From Streptomyces massasporeus (GTDB lineage: Bacteria > Actinomycetota > Actinomycetes > Streptomycetales > Streptomycetaceae), in assembly GCF_014648995.1 (NCBI RefSeq), contig NZ_BMSE01000018.1, positions 124,001-188,000 on the forward strand: a DNA stretch of 64,000 nucleotides, read 5' to 3'. The position numbers and the translations under genes are program-made. The notes under the pieces were generated by a model. The model saw nothing but the letters and a program-made list of their open reading frames with translations, did no database searches and was not told the origin of the DNA. Of this stretch, positions 51,479 through 60,497 are shown in pieces. Position 1 is the stretch's first letter; each line of letters opens with the position of its first letter.

Positions 51479-52870
51479 TCACACCCGGAGCGGATTGAAG
51501 CGGGCCGCGGCCATCAGGTACCAGGCGGTCGCCCCGGTGTGCCGGTACGGGTAGTAGCCGAAGCCGAACCCCGTGTCGAGCGGGCTGGTCGCGGACACCA
51601 CCCCAGCGCGCTCGGGCAGTTGCCTGCCTCCGACGGTCTGAGCGCCGCCCAGCAGGTCCTGGGCCTGTTCGATCGAGGCGAGCAACCGCCGTGCGCGTGC
51701 CTCGTCACCGCGGGCCCCGCGGTCGCGCAGGGCGAGCGCGAGATGCGCCGTCCCCTCGAACCACACGCCGTTGCGGTCGGGCTTGGGCTGGCCGTCGGCG
51801 ATCGGCGCGTCCTCGTTCGCGAGCAGGCTCGCCGAGCTGAACGTGACGCCCTCGTACGACTGCCCCGCGGGCACCGTGCTGTTGGCGCGCCCCGAGTGAT
51901 CCAGGACGGCCAGCTCCGCCGCCGCCCAGCCCAGGGAGCGGGAGTGGCGGCGTGAGTCCAGCGCGAGGTGCGTCCAGGTCTGCGTGTCCTCGGGAATCGG
52001 GGACTTGTTGACCGTCACGCCGTCGTTCGTGCCGGTGTAGAAGAAGCCCCCCGACGGCTCCCACATCCGCTTCACGAACGCCTCGGCCCGGGCTCGCCGC
52101 TCCCGCCACACCCGGTCGCCGGTGAGCAGGGCGAGCCGCCCGAAGAGGCAGACCAGATCGGTGTTGTGCTCGGTCGAGGTGAACGGCAGCTTCTGGTTCG
52201 CCCCGTCGACCCCGAACTTGTAGCCGCCGAGGGGCTCGTCGGTCCGGCCGGTGCGCTCGATCCACTCGCCGATCCGGACAGCCCCGGTCAGGAAGCGGCG
52301 CGCTCCGGTGCGGCGGGCGAGGGCGCTGAGCGCGATGCCCGCCCAGGCCATGTCGCCCACGGCGGTGCCGGTGAAGCCGAACTGTGTCCCGACGTTGGCC
52401 GTGCCGTCCGCCCGTACGAAGCCGTCGGGCTGGAGCGAGCCGTCGTAGAAGGTGTATGGCCCGGTGTTGTAGGCCTGGCGGAGCCTGCCGTCGTCGTGGG
52501 CGGGGTCGTGCTCCTGGGCGTAGAGCAGGGCGTCACCCAGGGCCTTGGCCCTGGTCAGGCCGGCCGGGGTCCGGGCGGCGAGGTGGGCGAGGATCGCGAG
52601 GGCGTTGTCGTAGGTGAACGCGGTGCTGAACAGGCCGGCCTGGTCGGTGTAGCTCTGTGTCAGGCGGATGCGGCCGTGGTCGGGGTAGGCGTCCATGGCG
52701 GCGGCGAGGAAGGCGTGCCCCCGGGCCGGGCCCGATGAGGGACGCGCACCGGCGGGGCCGGCCGCGTGGGCCTGGCCCGTGCCTGCGGCGGTGAGTCCCG
52801 CGGCACTGATGCCGAGTCCGGCACCGATGAGCGAACGCCGGCTGAGGGCCGGGCCTGGTCTGCCAGTCAT
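51479..52870 (-). CDS. Tat-exported (alpha/alpha)-barrel-type protein, possible glycoside hydrolase
   Basis: 463 residues from ATG 52870 (AAAGGAG upstream). Twin-arginine leader about 1-38 (LSRRSLIGAGLGISAAGLTA). The mature part is helical with repeated blocks (ALAILAHLAARTPAGLTRAK, VGDMAWAGIALSALARRTGA, HNTDLVCLFGRLALLTGDRV, GTAHLALALRDRGARGDEAR), as in (alpha/alpha)6-barrel glycosidases and lyases. Conserved aromatic patches (YNTGPYTFYDGS, GGFFYTGTNDG, GFGFGYYPYRHTGATAWYLM) would suit carbohydrate binding. I cannot place it in a numbered GH family. An operator identical to the one before the GH64-like gene at 63845 lies ten bases upstream, so a beta-glucan-linked role is a fair guess. Confidence 0.7.
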   Translation of the reverse strand: MTGRPGPALSRRSLIGAGLGISAAGLTAAGTGQAHAAGPAGARPSSGPARGHAFLAAAMDAYPDHGRIRLTQSYTDQAGLFSTAFTYDNALAILAHLAARTPAGLTRAKALGDALLYAQEHDPAHDDGRLRQAYNTGPYTFYDGSLQPDGFVRADGTANVGTQFGFTGTAVGDMAWAGIALSALARRTGARRFLTGAVRIGEWIERTGRTDEPLGGYKFGVDGANQKLPFTSTEHNTDLVCLFGRLALLTGDRVWRERRARAEAFVKRMWEPSGGFFYTGTNDGVTVNKSPIPEDTQTWTHLALDSRRHSRSLGWAAAELAVLDHSGRANSTVPAGQSYEGVTFSSASLLANEDAPIADGQPKPDRNGVWFEGTAHLALALRDRGARGDEARARRLLASIEQAQDLLGGAQTVGGRQLPERAGVVSATSPLDTGFGFGYYPYRHTGATAWYLMAAARFNPLRV

Positions 52871-52880
52871 GGATCTCCTT

Positions 52881-52894
52881 TGAGAGCGCTCTCA
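52881..52894. promoter_or_regulatory. LacI/CebR-type operator, copy 1
   Basis: TGAGAGCGCTCTCA, a perfect 14-bp palindrome with the GAGCGCTC core of CebR/CelR-type operators, ten bases upstream of the start codon at 52870. Confidence 0.7.
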
Positions 52895-52986
52895 GTCAGT
52901 GGCCGCTCATTGTGCTGGCGCTCCGGGGCGGGGTCAACGCTCCGGTCTCAAGGGAGAGTTGCCGGGGAATGCGAACGAGGAGTGGA

Positions 52987-54705
52987 TCACTCGCAGACGA
53001 TCTCGTCACGCGGCGTGTAGTGCGTGCGGTACGGCTCCCGCTTCACTTCCCGGCCGTCGTCGTAGAACACCCGCTCCACGGTGACGTCGAACCCTTCGAG
53101 CGGCGTCTGCGGCACGCACTCCTTGTCGTCGCTCACCTTCTTCTCCGGCTTCGTCACGTTCTCGCGCGGACCCGTGACCGACTTGATCTCGTCGTACGTG
53201 CGGGTGCCGAGGAAGGAGACGGTGACGGAGGTGTCCGTGGACTCGGCCTGGATGTAGACGGCCTTGCCGGAGTCGTTGGTGAACCGCAGGTCCAGGCTGC
53301 CCCAGGCGACCGTCGCCTCGCGGCCCTCCGGGTAGCGCTCGATGTAGAACGAGTGCGCTCCGTGTTCCACGGGCTTGAGCCCGGCGAAGAACAGGGCGTT
53401 GTACAGGGTCGTCGCCACGGACGAGACCCCGCCGCCGGACGCCTTCGTGAACTTGTCGTCGAGGATGATGATGCCGTCCATGAAGCCGTTGGCCTCGGTG
53501 CGCTCGCCGACGGTCCGGTTGAAGCTCCAGGTCTCGCCCGGATCGACGACGGAGCCGTTGATGAGTTCCACGGCCCGGCCGATGTTCTTCGTGCGGTACT
53601 CGGCCGGTTCGAAGTTGACGGTGAAGGAGGACATCTTCTCCGTCAGCCCCAGCTCCGCGGCGTTCTCGCGGGTCACCTCCGGCTGGGTCACGCGTACGTC
53701 CACCTCGCCGCTGCGGTCGGCGCCGGACTTGGTGAGCAGCGGCAGCACGGCCTTGCCGAGCGCCTTGTCACTGACCGACCGGCCCACCGTGGCGTCCTCG
53801 GCCACCACGGCCTTGTCGCCTTCCGGCCGCAGCTTCGCGTTCTCGGCGGTCGTGGTGATGTCGTCCAGCGGGCCGGCCACGGCGGCTTCGGTGCGCAGGC
53901 CCTCCGCGTCGAGCTCCGGTCTCAGCGCGCCGCTGCCGTCCGGCCGCATGGTCAGATGCTCGCCCAGTGCCTCCTGGCCGACCGTGAACCGCTTGCCCGC
54001 GGCGGTGAGCGTGACGGGGCCCGACATGGCCGGCTCCGCGAAGCCGCGCACCGCCTGCCGTACCTCGTCGGCGGTGACCTTCGGCCGGGTCTCGCGGGTG
54101 GGCAGGGGAGTGGCCGTGCCGGCGTGGCCGCCGAGGAAGGAGTCGCGCAGGGGTGCGACCGCGGCGTTCACGTCCAGCGCGTACCCGGTCCGCGGTGCGA
54201 CGGTCGTCACATGCCCGTCGTCGAAGGTGACGGCGCCGTCCCGGACCTTCTGGTCGAGCCCTTTCGCCAGCTCCCCCAGGGCTGCCCGGGCCTTGCCCTC
54301 GTCGAGGTCGACGACGGGTTCGATGTCGCCGCCCGAGCGGAAGAGCCCGCCGAACACGCTGAGCGGATCGGCGCCGGTGCGCGCCGCCCGGTCGACGGTC
54401 TCCTGGACGTCGTAGGAGAGGCCCGCACGCTGCGGATCGACGCTGCCCGCGCGGTCACCGATCTTCACGGGCAGTTCCCGGGCGCCGGCCGCCCCGAGCT
54501 CCCGTTCCAGCTTCCGCACCGCCTCCGCGCGGCTCAGCCCCCCGATCTCCACCCCGCGCACGGTCGTACCGGAGCCGATGTGGCCGCCCGTGAGGACCAG
54601 CCCGGCGAGATACAGACCGCCCACCCCCACGGCCAGCGCGCCGCCGGCCAGGGCGAGGGGCGGGAGGGAGGTGATGCGCGGGACGGAGGCTGTACGGGGG
54701 CGCAT
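52987..54705 (-). CDS. VanW family membrane-anchored protein
   Basis: 572 residues from ATG 54705 (CAGGAGA upstream). One membrane helix (about 14-38) anchors a long extracellular part. Two peptidoglycan-binding-4 type repeats (about 50-190 and 200-340; VRGVEIGGLSRAEAVRKLER is the first) precede a G5-like stretch and the VanW domain at about 375-510 (FEPAEYRTKNIGRAVELING, VDPGETWSFNRTVGERTEAN, KASGGGVSSVATTLYNALFF). Such proteins are widespread in Gram-positives and are thought to act at the cell wall; no enzymatic activity is proved. It is divergent from the glycosyltransferase pair, which may also serve the cell envelope. Confidence 0.9.
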   Translation of the reverse strand: MRPRTASVPRITSLPPLALAGGALAVGVGGLYLAGLVLTGGHIGSGTTVRGVEIGGLSRAEAVRKLERELGAAGARELPVKIGDRAGSVDPQRAGLSYDVQETVDRAARTGADPLSVFGGLFRSGGDIEPVVDLDEGKARAALGELAKGLDQKVRDGAVTFDDGHVTTVAPRTGYALDVNAAVAPLRDSFLGGHAGTATPLPTRETRPKVTADEVRQAVRGFAEPAMSGPVTLTAAGKRFTVGQEALGEHLTMRPDGSGALRPELDAEGLRTEAAVAGPLDDITTTAENAKLRPEGDKAVVAEDATVGRSVSDKALGKAVLPLLTKSGADRSGEVDVRVTQPEVTRENAAELGLTEKMSSFTVNFEPAEYRTKNIGRAVELINGSVVDPGETWSFNRTVGERTEANGFMDGIIILDDKFTKASGGGVSSVATTLYNALFFAGLKPVEHGAHSFYIERYPEGREATVAWGSLDLRFTNDSGKAVYIQAESTDTSVTVSFLGTRTYDEIKSVTGPRENVTKPEKKVSDDKECVPQTPLEGFDVTVERVFYDDGREVKREPYRTHYTPRDEIVCE

Positions 54706-54922
54706 GGGTCTCCTGAAGATCGATACGAGGGTGCACCCGTGACGCGACGCTGCTGCGGGCAAACACATCCAGCTATCCACACATCGGGGGCAAACCGATA
54801 TGGCCCAGACCACTTATGTCCGAGATCATTCCGGAATCGGCGAAACCGGTCCTCCCGCCGGGCCCGGCCACAGAGTGGTAACGGCGAACAACGAACGGGG
54901 CGTTGACACGGTCTAGGCCACC

Positions 54923-56188
54923 ATGAAGATCTCTTTCCTGATTCACAACGCCTACGGAATCGGAGGCACGATCACCACCACGTTCAACCTGGCCGGAGCC
55001 CTGGCCGAGCGGCACGACGTGGAGGTCGTCTCCGCCTTACGGCACCGCGAGCACCCCAACCTCGTGCTCGATCCGCGGGTGCGGCTGCGGGCCCTGGTGG
55101 ATCTGCGCAAAGAGGCGGATCATCCGCTGCACCAGAGACCGGCGAAGGTGTTCCCGCCCGCCGAGTACCGCCACCACCAGTACAGCGAGCTGACCGACCA
55201 GCGCATCGGGGAGTGCCTCGCGGCGCTCGACGCCGACGTCGTCATCGGCACCCGCCCGGGCCTCAACGTGCACATCGCCCGCCAGGCCCCGCAGCACGTG
55301 CTGCGCGTCGGCCAGGAGCACCTCACACTCGACAACCACTCGCCGCGGCTGCGCACGGCCCTGCGCCGCGCCTACCGCCGCCTCGACGTGATCACCACCG
55401 TGACGGAGGCGGACGCCGCCGCCTACCGGCGCAAGATGTGGCTGCCCGGCGTCCATGTGGAGGCACTCCCCAACAGCGTTCCCGACCCCGCCCTGCCGCC
55501 CGCCGACAGCACCGCCAAGGTGGTGATCGCCGCCGGCCGCCTGGTTCCGGTCAAGCGCTACGACCTCCTCATCGAGGCGTTCGCCCCGGTTGCCGCCGCG
55601 CACCCGGACTGGCAGCTGCGCATCTACGGCAAGGGCGAGGAGCAGCCCAGGCTGCGGGAGCTCATCGAGCGGCTCGGGCTGTGGAACAACGTGTTCCTGA
55701 TGGGGGCCGCCACCCCCATGGAGGCCGAATGGGCCAAGGGCTCGATCGGTGCTGCCGCGTCCAACTTCGAACCGTTCGGCATGACCATCGTCGAGGCCAT
55801 GCGCTGCGGACTCCCCGTCGTCAGCACCGACTGCCCCTACGGCCCCGGCGAGATCATCCAGGACGGGACCGACGGCCGGCTCGTACCGGTCGGGGACCGT
55901 GACGCGCTCGCCGCCGCCCTGCTGGACCTCGTCGGCGACGACGAGCGCCGCCGCCGCATGAGCCGTGCCGCCCTGGACAACGCGCGCCGCTTCGCCCCCG
56001 GCCCCGTGGTCGCCCAGGCCGAACGTCTGCTGGAGACGGCCGCCGCGGCCAGGGACACCGGCCCGGGCGCCACCCCGCAGGGCCACGGCACCCGGAACGC
56101 CCTGGCCGGCCGGGGCCACGCCGCCCGCGACGCCGCCCACGCCGCCGCCTCCGGCGTACTGCGATCGATACGGAAGGGACGCCGATGA
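54923..56188 (+). CDS. GT4 family glycosyltransferase (TTA-containing)
   Basis: 421 residues from ATG 54923. Two Rossmann-like lobes: MKISFLIHNAYGIGGTITTT with the acceptor-side Gly loop, and the donor lobe from about 190 (VVIAAGRLVPVKRYDLLIEA, NNVFLMGAATPMEAEWAKGS). The EX7E-type motif is in FEPFGMTIVEAMRCGLPVVS. This is a GT4 retaining transferase using a nucleotide sugar. The C-terminal 50 residues are Gly/Ala/Arg-rich. Leu39 is a TTA codon (55037-55039), so production is expected late, under bldA control. Its stop overlaps the next gene's ATG, coupling the two. A wall-polymer or exopolysaccharide role is an inference. Confidence 0.87.
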   Translation: MKISFLIHNAYGIGGTITTTFNLAGALAERHDVEVVSALRHREHPNLVLDPRVRLRALVDLRKEADHPLHQRPAKVFPPAEYRHHQYSELTDQRIGECLAALDADVVIGTRPGLNVHIARQAPQHVLRVGQEHLTLDNHSPRLRTALRRAYRRLDVITTVTEADAAAYRRKMWLPGVHVEALPNSVPDPALPPADSTAKVVIAAGRLVPVKRYDLLIEAFAPVAAAHPDWQLRIYGKGEEQPRLRELIERLGLWNNVFLMGAATPMEAEWAKGSIGAAASNFEPFGMTIVEAMRCGLPVVSTDCPYGPGEIIQDGTDGRLVPVGDRDALAAALLDLVGDDERRRRMSRAALDNARRFAPGPVVAQAERLLETAAAARDTGPGATPQGHGTRNALAGRGHAARDAAHAAASGVLRSIRKGRR

Positions 56189-57102
56189 GCACGCCGGAGA
56201 ACGAGATGACCAGCACGCACGAGCGCACGGCGGCCGGAACGCCGCAGGGCCCGGCCGGAACACCGGAAGGCGCGGCGACGAGCCCGCGCAACGACACCCG
56301 CGACACCCACCCGCGCGCCCACTGCGGGATCGGCACGGACGGCCGGATCACCTTCCGCCTTCCGCCGACCACCACCCCCCGGCCCCAGCTGCTCCTGCGC
56401 CTGCGCCCCAAGAAGGGCCGCCCTGAGACGGCCCTGCACGTCCTCGACCTGGAGCCCGACCCCGACCGGTTCGACGGCCACCGGCAGGCCGTCCTGGAAC
56501 CGCATCCGGTCCTCGACGAGGGCCGCTGGGACGTGTACCTGCTGCCGGAACCCGGAGCCGAACGCCGGCGGCTGCGCCCCGGCCTGCGGGACCTGCGCGC
56601 CCTCGTCGACGGCCACCTGCGCGACCGCCCCTCGCCGGTCACGGCCAGGGTCCCGTACGTCACCAAGGACGGTTTCCTCGCCCTGCGGGCATGGCTGCGC
56701 ACCGCCCACGCCGAGGCCCGCGCCATCGGCGTCGGGGACCGGGCCCTGACGGTCACGGCCCGCCTGCACGGAGCCGAGCTCCGCGAGGACGCCACCGTGC
56801 GGCTGCGCCTGCGAGGCACCGACACCGTGCGAACCCTCCGCCCCCGGGCCGACGACGACGCAAGGAGCTTCTCCTTCACGGCCGGCCCCGGGGATCTGAC
56901 GGTGGACGGCGGGGGAGGGGGCGGGATCTGGGACGTCTTCGTCCGGCCCGCCGCCGACGCACCGCCGATCAGGGTCGCCCGGCTGCTCGACGACGTGGCG
57001 GACCGCAAGCACGTGCACGTCTACCCGGCGATCGAGGCGGACGGATCCGCTTTCCGCCCGTACTACACCGTCGACAACGACCTCGCGATAGAGGTGACGT
57101 AA
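56185..57102 (+). CDS. Hypothetical protein coupled to the glycosyltransferase
   Basis: 305 residues; ATG 56185 overlaps the stop of the GT4 gene (ATGA). After a disordered start of about 45 residues, the protein is all-beta in character, with two similar halves: GRITFRLPPTTTPRPQLLLR ... GRWDVYLLPEPGAERRRLRP and ALTVTARLHGAELREDATVR ... GIWDVFVRPAADAPPIRVAR. Both halves end in 'W-D-V-[YF]-[LV]', suggesting an internal duplication of a beta-sandwich. No membrane segment. In streptomycetes such proteins travel with glycosyltransferases, probably as accessory factors for a wall polymer. No catalytic motif is recognised. Confidence 0.65.
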   Translation: MSTPENEMTSTHERTAAGTPQGPAGTPEGAATSPRNDTRDTHPRAHCGIGTDGRITFRLPPTTTPRPQLLLRLRPKKGRPETALHVLDLEPDPDRFDGHRQAVLEPHPVLDEGRWDVYLLPEPGAERRRLRPGLRDLRALVDGHLRDRPSPVTARVPYVTKDGFLALRAWLRTAHAEARAIGVGDRALTVTARLHGAELREDATVRLRLRGTDTVRTLRPRADDDARSFSFTAGPGDLTVDGGGGGGIWDVFVRPAADAPPIRVARLLDDVADRKHVHVYPAIEADGSAFRPYYTVDNDLAIEVT

Positions 57103-57292
57103 GACCGATTCCCCGAAATGCCCGAAATGAAAATCCCGGGAGTTCCGGATGGTCGTTTCGGTGATGCGCCGCGACAGCCATGTGTGGATTTTGTGCAAAG
57201 CGGCGGCATAAGGGGTCACGAGCTCGTTCTCAACAGCCGCAAATCGGGAGGGGACTTGCGGCCATAACCAAACTCAAGTACCTAGATGAATC

Positions 57293-57952
57293 ATGAACCT
57301 GTTCAACCGCGTAGTGCCGTCCCGCCGGCAGGCACCGCTCCCCCCACAGCGCCCCACCGGCGCACCGGCGTCCTCCACCGCCGTGCTGTCGGACCCCAAC
57401 CTGGCCGATCTGTCCGGTGAATGGGTCGTCGACCCCGCGCACAGCAGGATCGGCTTCTCCGTCCGGCACGCCATGGTGACCACCGTGCGCGGTTGTTTCC
57501 TGGAGTACGAAAGCCGGCTCTACTTCGACGCGCACGACCCCGCACGGTCACGGGCCGACATCACCCTGTTCACCGCCAGCGTCGACACCGGAGTGGAACA
57601 ACGCGACGCGCACTTGGTCGGTCGTGACTTCCTTGACGCCGCCACCTATCCGCGTATGCGTTTCACCAGCACGGCGGTGCAGCAGACGGGCGCCGACCTG
57701 TTCAGCATGTCGGGCGAGCTGACCATCAAAGGGGTCTCCCGCCCCGTGGTACTCGACATGACGTACATCGGAAATGTCACCGACCCCTTCGGCTATGACC
57801 GGGTCGGCTTCGACGGCACCACCACCATCAACCGCTCGGACTGGGGCCTGACGTACAACAGCAGGCTCGCCGAGGGCGGTGCGATGGTGAGCGAGAAGGT
57901 GCGGCTGCAGCTCGACATCGCTGCCATCCGCACGCCACCGTCGGGCGGCTGA
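57293..57952 (+). CDS. YceI family lipocalin-like protein
   Basis: 219 residues from ATG 57293. After about 35 variable residues the YceI barrel begins: LSGEWVVDPAHSRIGFSVRH, AMVTTVRGCFLEYESRLYFD, then DAHLVGRDFLDAATYPRMRF, TIKGVSRPVVLDMTYIGNVT and FDGTTTINRSDWGLTYN. YceI proteins bind isoprenoid or amide lipids in a beta-barrel and are often stress-induced. There is no clear signal peptide, so a cytoplasmic location is likely. It is an independent gene converging on the MOSC gene. Confidence 0.92.
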   Translation: MNLFNRVVPSRRQAPLPPQRPTGAPASSTAVLSDPNLADLSGEWVVDPAHSRIGFSVRHAMVTTVRGCFLEYESRLYFDAHDPARSRADITLFTASVDTGVEQRDAHLVGRDFLDAATYPRMRFTSTAVQQTGADLFSMSGELTIKGVSRPVVLDMTYIGNVTDPFGYDRVGFDGTTTINRSDWGLTYNSRLAEGGAMVSEKVRLQLDIAAIRTPPSGG

Positions 57953-57967
57953 CCGCCCCGGGGCGCC

Positions 57968-58465
57968 TCACGACCCGGCGTCGGGCCCGGCCACGACCCT
58001 GAACGTGGCCGGGCCGAGCGCGAGCACCCCGTCGCTCAGCGGCGTGCACCGCACACCGCCCCGGCCGCGCAGGGCCCGCTGGGCACCCGGGCCGATGGTC
58101 ACGTCCATCCAGGCGCAGGGCCGGGCCGGGCGCCTCACGGCGAACTCCACCGGCCCGGCGCCGCAGTCGAGTGAGATCGTCGCCCCGACACAGGAATCGA
58201 TGTCGACCCCGCGCAGCAGGATGTTCCGGCGGGTGTGCCGCAGGTCGGCGTCGGCCGGGAGGCTCTCCGAGGCCATGATGGTCACCGCCGCGTTCCGGTG
58301 GGCCGGCCGGGCGAAGTAGCGGTCGCCGACCAGTCCCAGCCCGCGCCGCACCTCCACCCGGGTGACCCGCTCGTCGGACGGGCCGGGGGAGGGGCCTTCG
58401 GACGGCCGTCCGGCCAGCCGGTGCGCGGGCGACACCAGCAGCTGCAGCACCTCCACCTGGGTCAT
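57968..58465 (-). CDS. MOSC domain protein
   Basis: 165 residues from ATG 58465. Family segments: VTRVEVRRGLGLVGDRYFAR, LRHTRRNILLRGVDIDSCVG (the N-I-x-x-x-G region) and RPARPCAWMDVTIGPGAQRA with the conserved cysteine at about 119 that could bind the molybdenum cofactor sulfur. MOSC proteins carry or transfer sulfur for the molybdenum cofactor or reduce N-hydroxylated compounds (YiiM, mARC). No partner genes are near. It may be last in the PP2C-MASE1-MOSC run on the minus strand (37-bp gap to the MASE1 gene). Confidence 0.82.
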   Translation of the reverse strand: MTQVEVLQLLVSPAHRLAGRPSEGPSPGPSDERVTRVEVRRGLGLVGDRYFARPAHRNAAVTIMASESLPADADLRHTRRNILLRGVDIDSCVGATISLDCGAGPVEFAVRRPARPCAWMDVTIGPGAQRALRGRGGVRCTPLSDGVLALGPATFRVVAGPDAGS

Positions 58466-58502
58466 GACGCCCACCCTACGTCCCGGTAACCGGGGTCGGC
58501 CG

Positions 58503-59510
58503 TCACTCCTCCCGCCGTCGCCCGAGTCCGCCGTCCTCCACGGGTGCCCGGCCGTCCGCCTCGCCCGCCGTGAGGTGCTCCAGGACCTCGACCAGTTCCT
58601 GGCAGGCACGCTCCACGGAACGTCGCGTGTAGATCTGCTCGGTGATCACGGCGGACAGGATCAGGGCGGTGAGCGCCATCGCCCCGTTGAAGGCCTGCAG
58701 CTTCATCATCACCTCGATGCGGCTGAGCCGTTCGAACGGCCCGACCCGGTCGGTCGCCGCCACCGTGGTCATGACCGAGGCGAACAGGGCGCACGTCAGA
58801 CTGCCGGCCAGCTGGAACCGCAGTGCCGCCCAGATCAGCAGGGGGTAGACGAGGAACAGCAGACTGACCGAGCTGTGCGCGGCCAGCGGCACCAGACAGC
58901 AGGCGATGACCGCGAGCCCCGCGGCCTCCTTCCAGCGCGACATGGGCAGCGGCAGGCGTACGCGGGACAGCAGGAGCAGCACCGGCGTGACGATGAGCAC
59001 GCCCATCGCGTCACCGACCCACCAGGCGAGCCACACCGCCCAGAAGCCGGGCCATTCGATCCTGTCCGTGGCGATCAGGATGCCGGCGCCGGTGGTCGAG
59101 CTGATCAGCATGGCGGTGAACGCGCCCAGGAACACCAGGGCGAGACCGTCCCGCAGGCGCGCGAGGTCGGTCCGGAAACCGGCGCGGCGCAGCAGCAGGT
59201 ACCCGACGACCGGCGCGGCCGTGTTGCCCGCCAGGACGGCGAGCGCCGAGGGCGTCAGGGTGGTGAGGGACAGGATGACGAGGAAGGCGCCCAGGGCGAT
59301 CCCGGGCCAGCAGCGCAGCCCGAAGAGCAGCAGGCAGGCGACGGAGACGCCGGTGGGGGGCCAGATGGGGGTGACGACCGCGCCCTCGACGACCAGTTCC
59401 CGCAGCAGCCCCAGCTGCGCCGACCCGTAGTAGCAGGCGGCGACGGCCAGCGTCTGCAGAGCGACGACGGCCGGCGTACGCAGATCCTGGCTACCCACCA
59501 CAGCAGCCAT
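58503..59510 (-). CDS. MASE1 domain membrane protein
   Basis: 335 residues with eight membrane helices between about 12 and 300. MASE1 landmarks: VVTPIWPPTGVSVACLLLFG, NTAAPVVGYLLLRRAGF, WLAWWVGDAMGVLIVTPVLL. A short cytoplasmic helix (RRSVERACQELVEVLEHLTA) ends it. MASE1 usually forms the sensory half of histidine kinases, diguanylate cyclases or PP2C phosphatases; here it stands alone, 51 bp downstream of a separate PP2C gene. I infer that it is the receptor for that phosphatase. No frameshift joining the two was seen. Confidence 0.87.
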   Translation of the reverse strand: MAAVVGSQDLRTPAVVALQTLAVAACYYGSAQLGLLRELVVEGAVVTPIWPPTGVSVACLLLFGLRCWPGIALGAFLVILSLTTLTPSALAVLAGNTAAPVVGYLLLRRAGFRTDLARLRDGLALVFLGAFTAMLISSTTGAGILIATDRIEWPGFWAVWLAWWVGDAMGVLIVTPVLLLLSRVRLPLPMSRWKEAAGLAVIACCLVPLAAHSSVSLLFLVYPLLIWAALRFQLAGSLTCALFASVMTTVAATDRVGPFERLSRIEVMMKLQAFNGAMALTALILSAVITEQIYTRRSVERACQELVEVLEHLTAGEADGRAPVEDGGLGRRREE

Positions 59511-59561
59511 GAGACACCGGCGCCGCCGCGTCGGCGAGACGGGAACGGGCGTCGTGCGGCC

Positions 59562-60392
59562 CTATGGCTGAGCGTCCGGCCCGTCGAGGCCGACCACCAG
59601 GACGGCCGCGTCGTCGTCGTGCCCCACGCGCTCGGCCCCCTTGATCACGGCGGCCGCGAGCGCGTCGACGTCCATGCCCGCCACCGCCGCGATGCCCGCG
59701 AGCCGCGTCACCTGGTCGAGGCCTTCCTCCAGGCGCATCGACGGGCCCTCCACGACACCGTCCGTGAGCAGCACGAACATGCTGCCCGTGGTGAGTTCGT
59801 AGCGGGTGACCGGGTACGGCGTCCCCGCCTGTACGCCGAGGGGCGGCCCGCCCTCGTCCTCGGTGAGAGCGGACTTCCCGTCGGCCGTGGCCCGGACGCA
59901 GGGCAGATGCCCGGCCCGAGCGCTCTCCAGAACGCCGGCACACGGGTCGAGCCGCATGAACGTGCAGGTGGCGAACAGGTCGGAGCCCAGGGACAGCAGC
60001 AGGTCGTTGGTCCGGGCCAGCACCTCGCCCGGCTCGCTGGTGACCGAGGCCAGCGCCCGCATCCCGGCGCGCACCTGTCCCATGAACGCGGCGGCCTCGA
60101 TGTTGTGGCCCTGCACGTCGCCGATGGACAGGCCGATCCGGCCGTCGCCCAGCGTGAAGGCGTCGTACCAGTCGCCGCCCACGTTGAGACCGTGGCAGGC
60201 GGGCGTGTACCGCACGGCCAAGTGCAGCCGACGGGCGAGGGGCAGGTCCCGCGGGAGCATGCCGCGCTGCAGCGCGATCGCCAGTTCGACCCGGGACCGC
60301 TGCATCTCGGCCTGCGCACGCGCCTGAGCCGTCAGGGCCCCGAGCCTGGTCAGCAGCTCGTCGCCGTCGTCCGTCGTGCCGGTGCGGGACAT
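59562..60392 (-). CDS. SpoIIE-type PP2C phosphatase
   Basis: 276 residues from ATG 60392. A short helical N-terminus (about 1-50, LGALTAQARAQAEMQRSRVE) leads into the phosphatase: ALQRGMLPRDLPLARRLHLA, NVGGDWYDAFTLGDGRIGLS with the first metal aspartate, IGDVQGHNIEAAAFMG, ARAGHLPCVRAT, FVLLTDGVVEGPSM and VGHDDDAAVLVVGL. It should dephosphorylate a STAS-domain protein. Unlike the two large phosphatases in this window it has no sensor of its own and no ATPase domain; the MASE1 gene just downstream probably supplies the input. Confidence 0.9.
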   Translation of the reverse strand: MSRTGTTDDGDELLTRLGALTAQARAQAEMQRSRVELAIALQRGMLPRDLPLARRLHLAVRYTPACHGLNVGGDWYDAFTLGDGRIGLSIGDVQGHNIEAAAFMGQVRAGMRALASVTSEPGEVLARTNDLLLSLGSDLFATCTFMRLDPCAGVLESARAGHLPCVRATADGKSALTEDEGGPPLGVQAGTPYPVTRYELTTGSMFVLLTDGVVEGPSMRLEEGLDQVTRLAGIAAVAGMDVDALAAAVIKGAERVGHDDDAAVLVVGLDGPDAQP

Positions 60393-60497
60393 GGATCACT
60401 CCGGCGAGGATGGCCACGGCGGGTGACGACCCGGCAGGTCAAATCACCCGATTTACGTCCATAGGATGATACTCAGGCGAACGCCTCCGCGACGACT

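Noticed and set aside
57943..57958. GGGCGG/CCGCCC hairpin at the YceI stop considered as a terminator
   Set aside because: Only six pairs over a four-base loop in G+C-rich DNA; not distinguishable from background.
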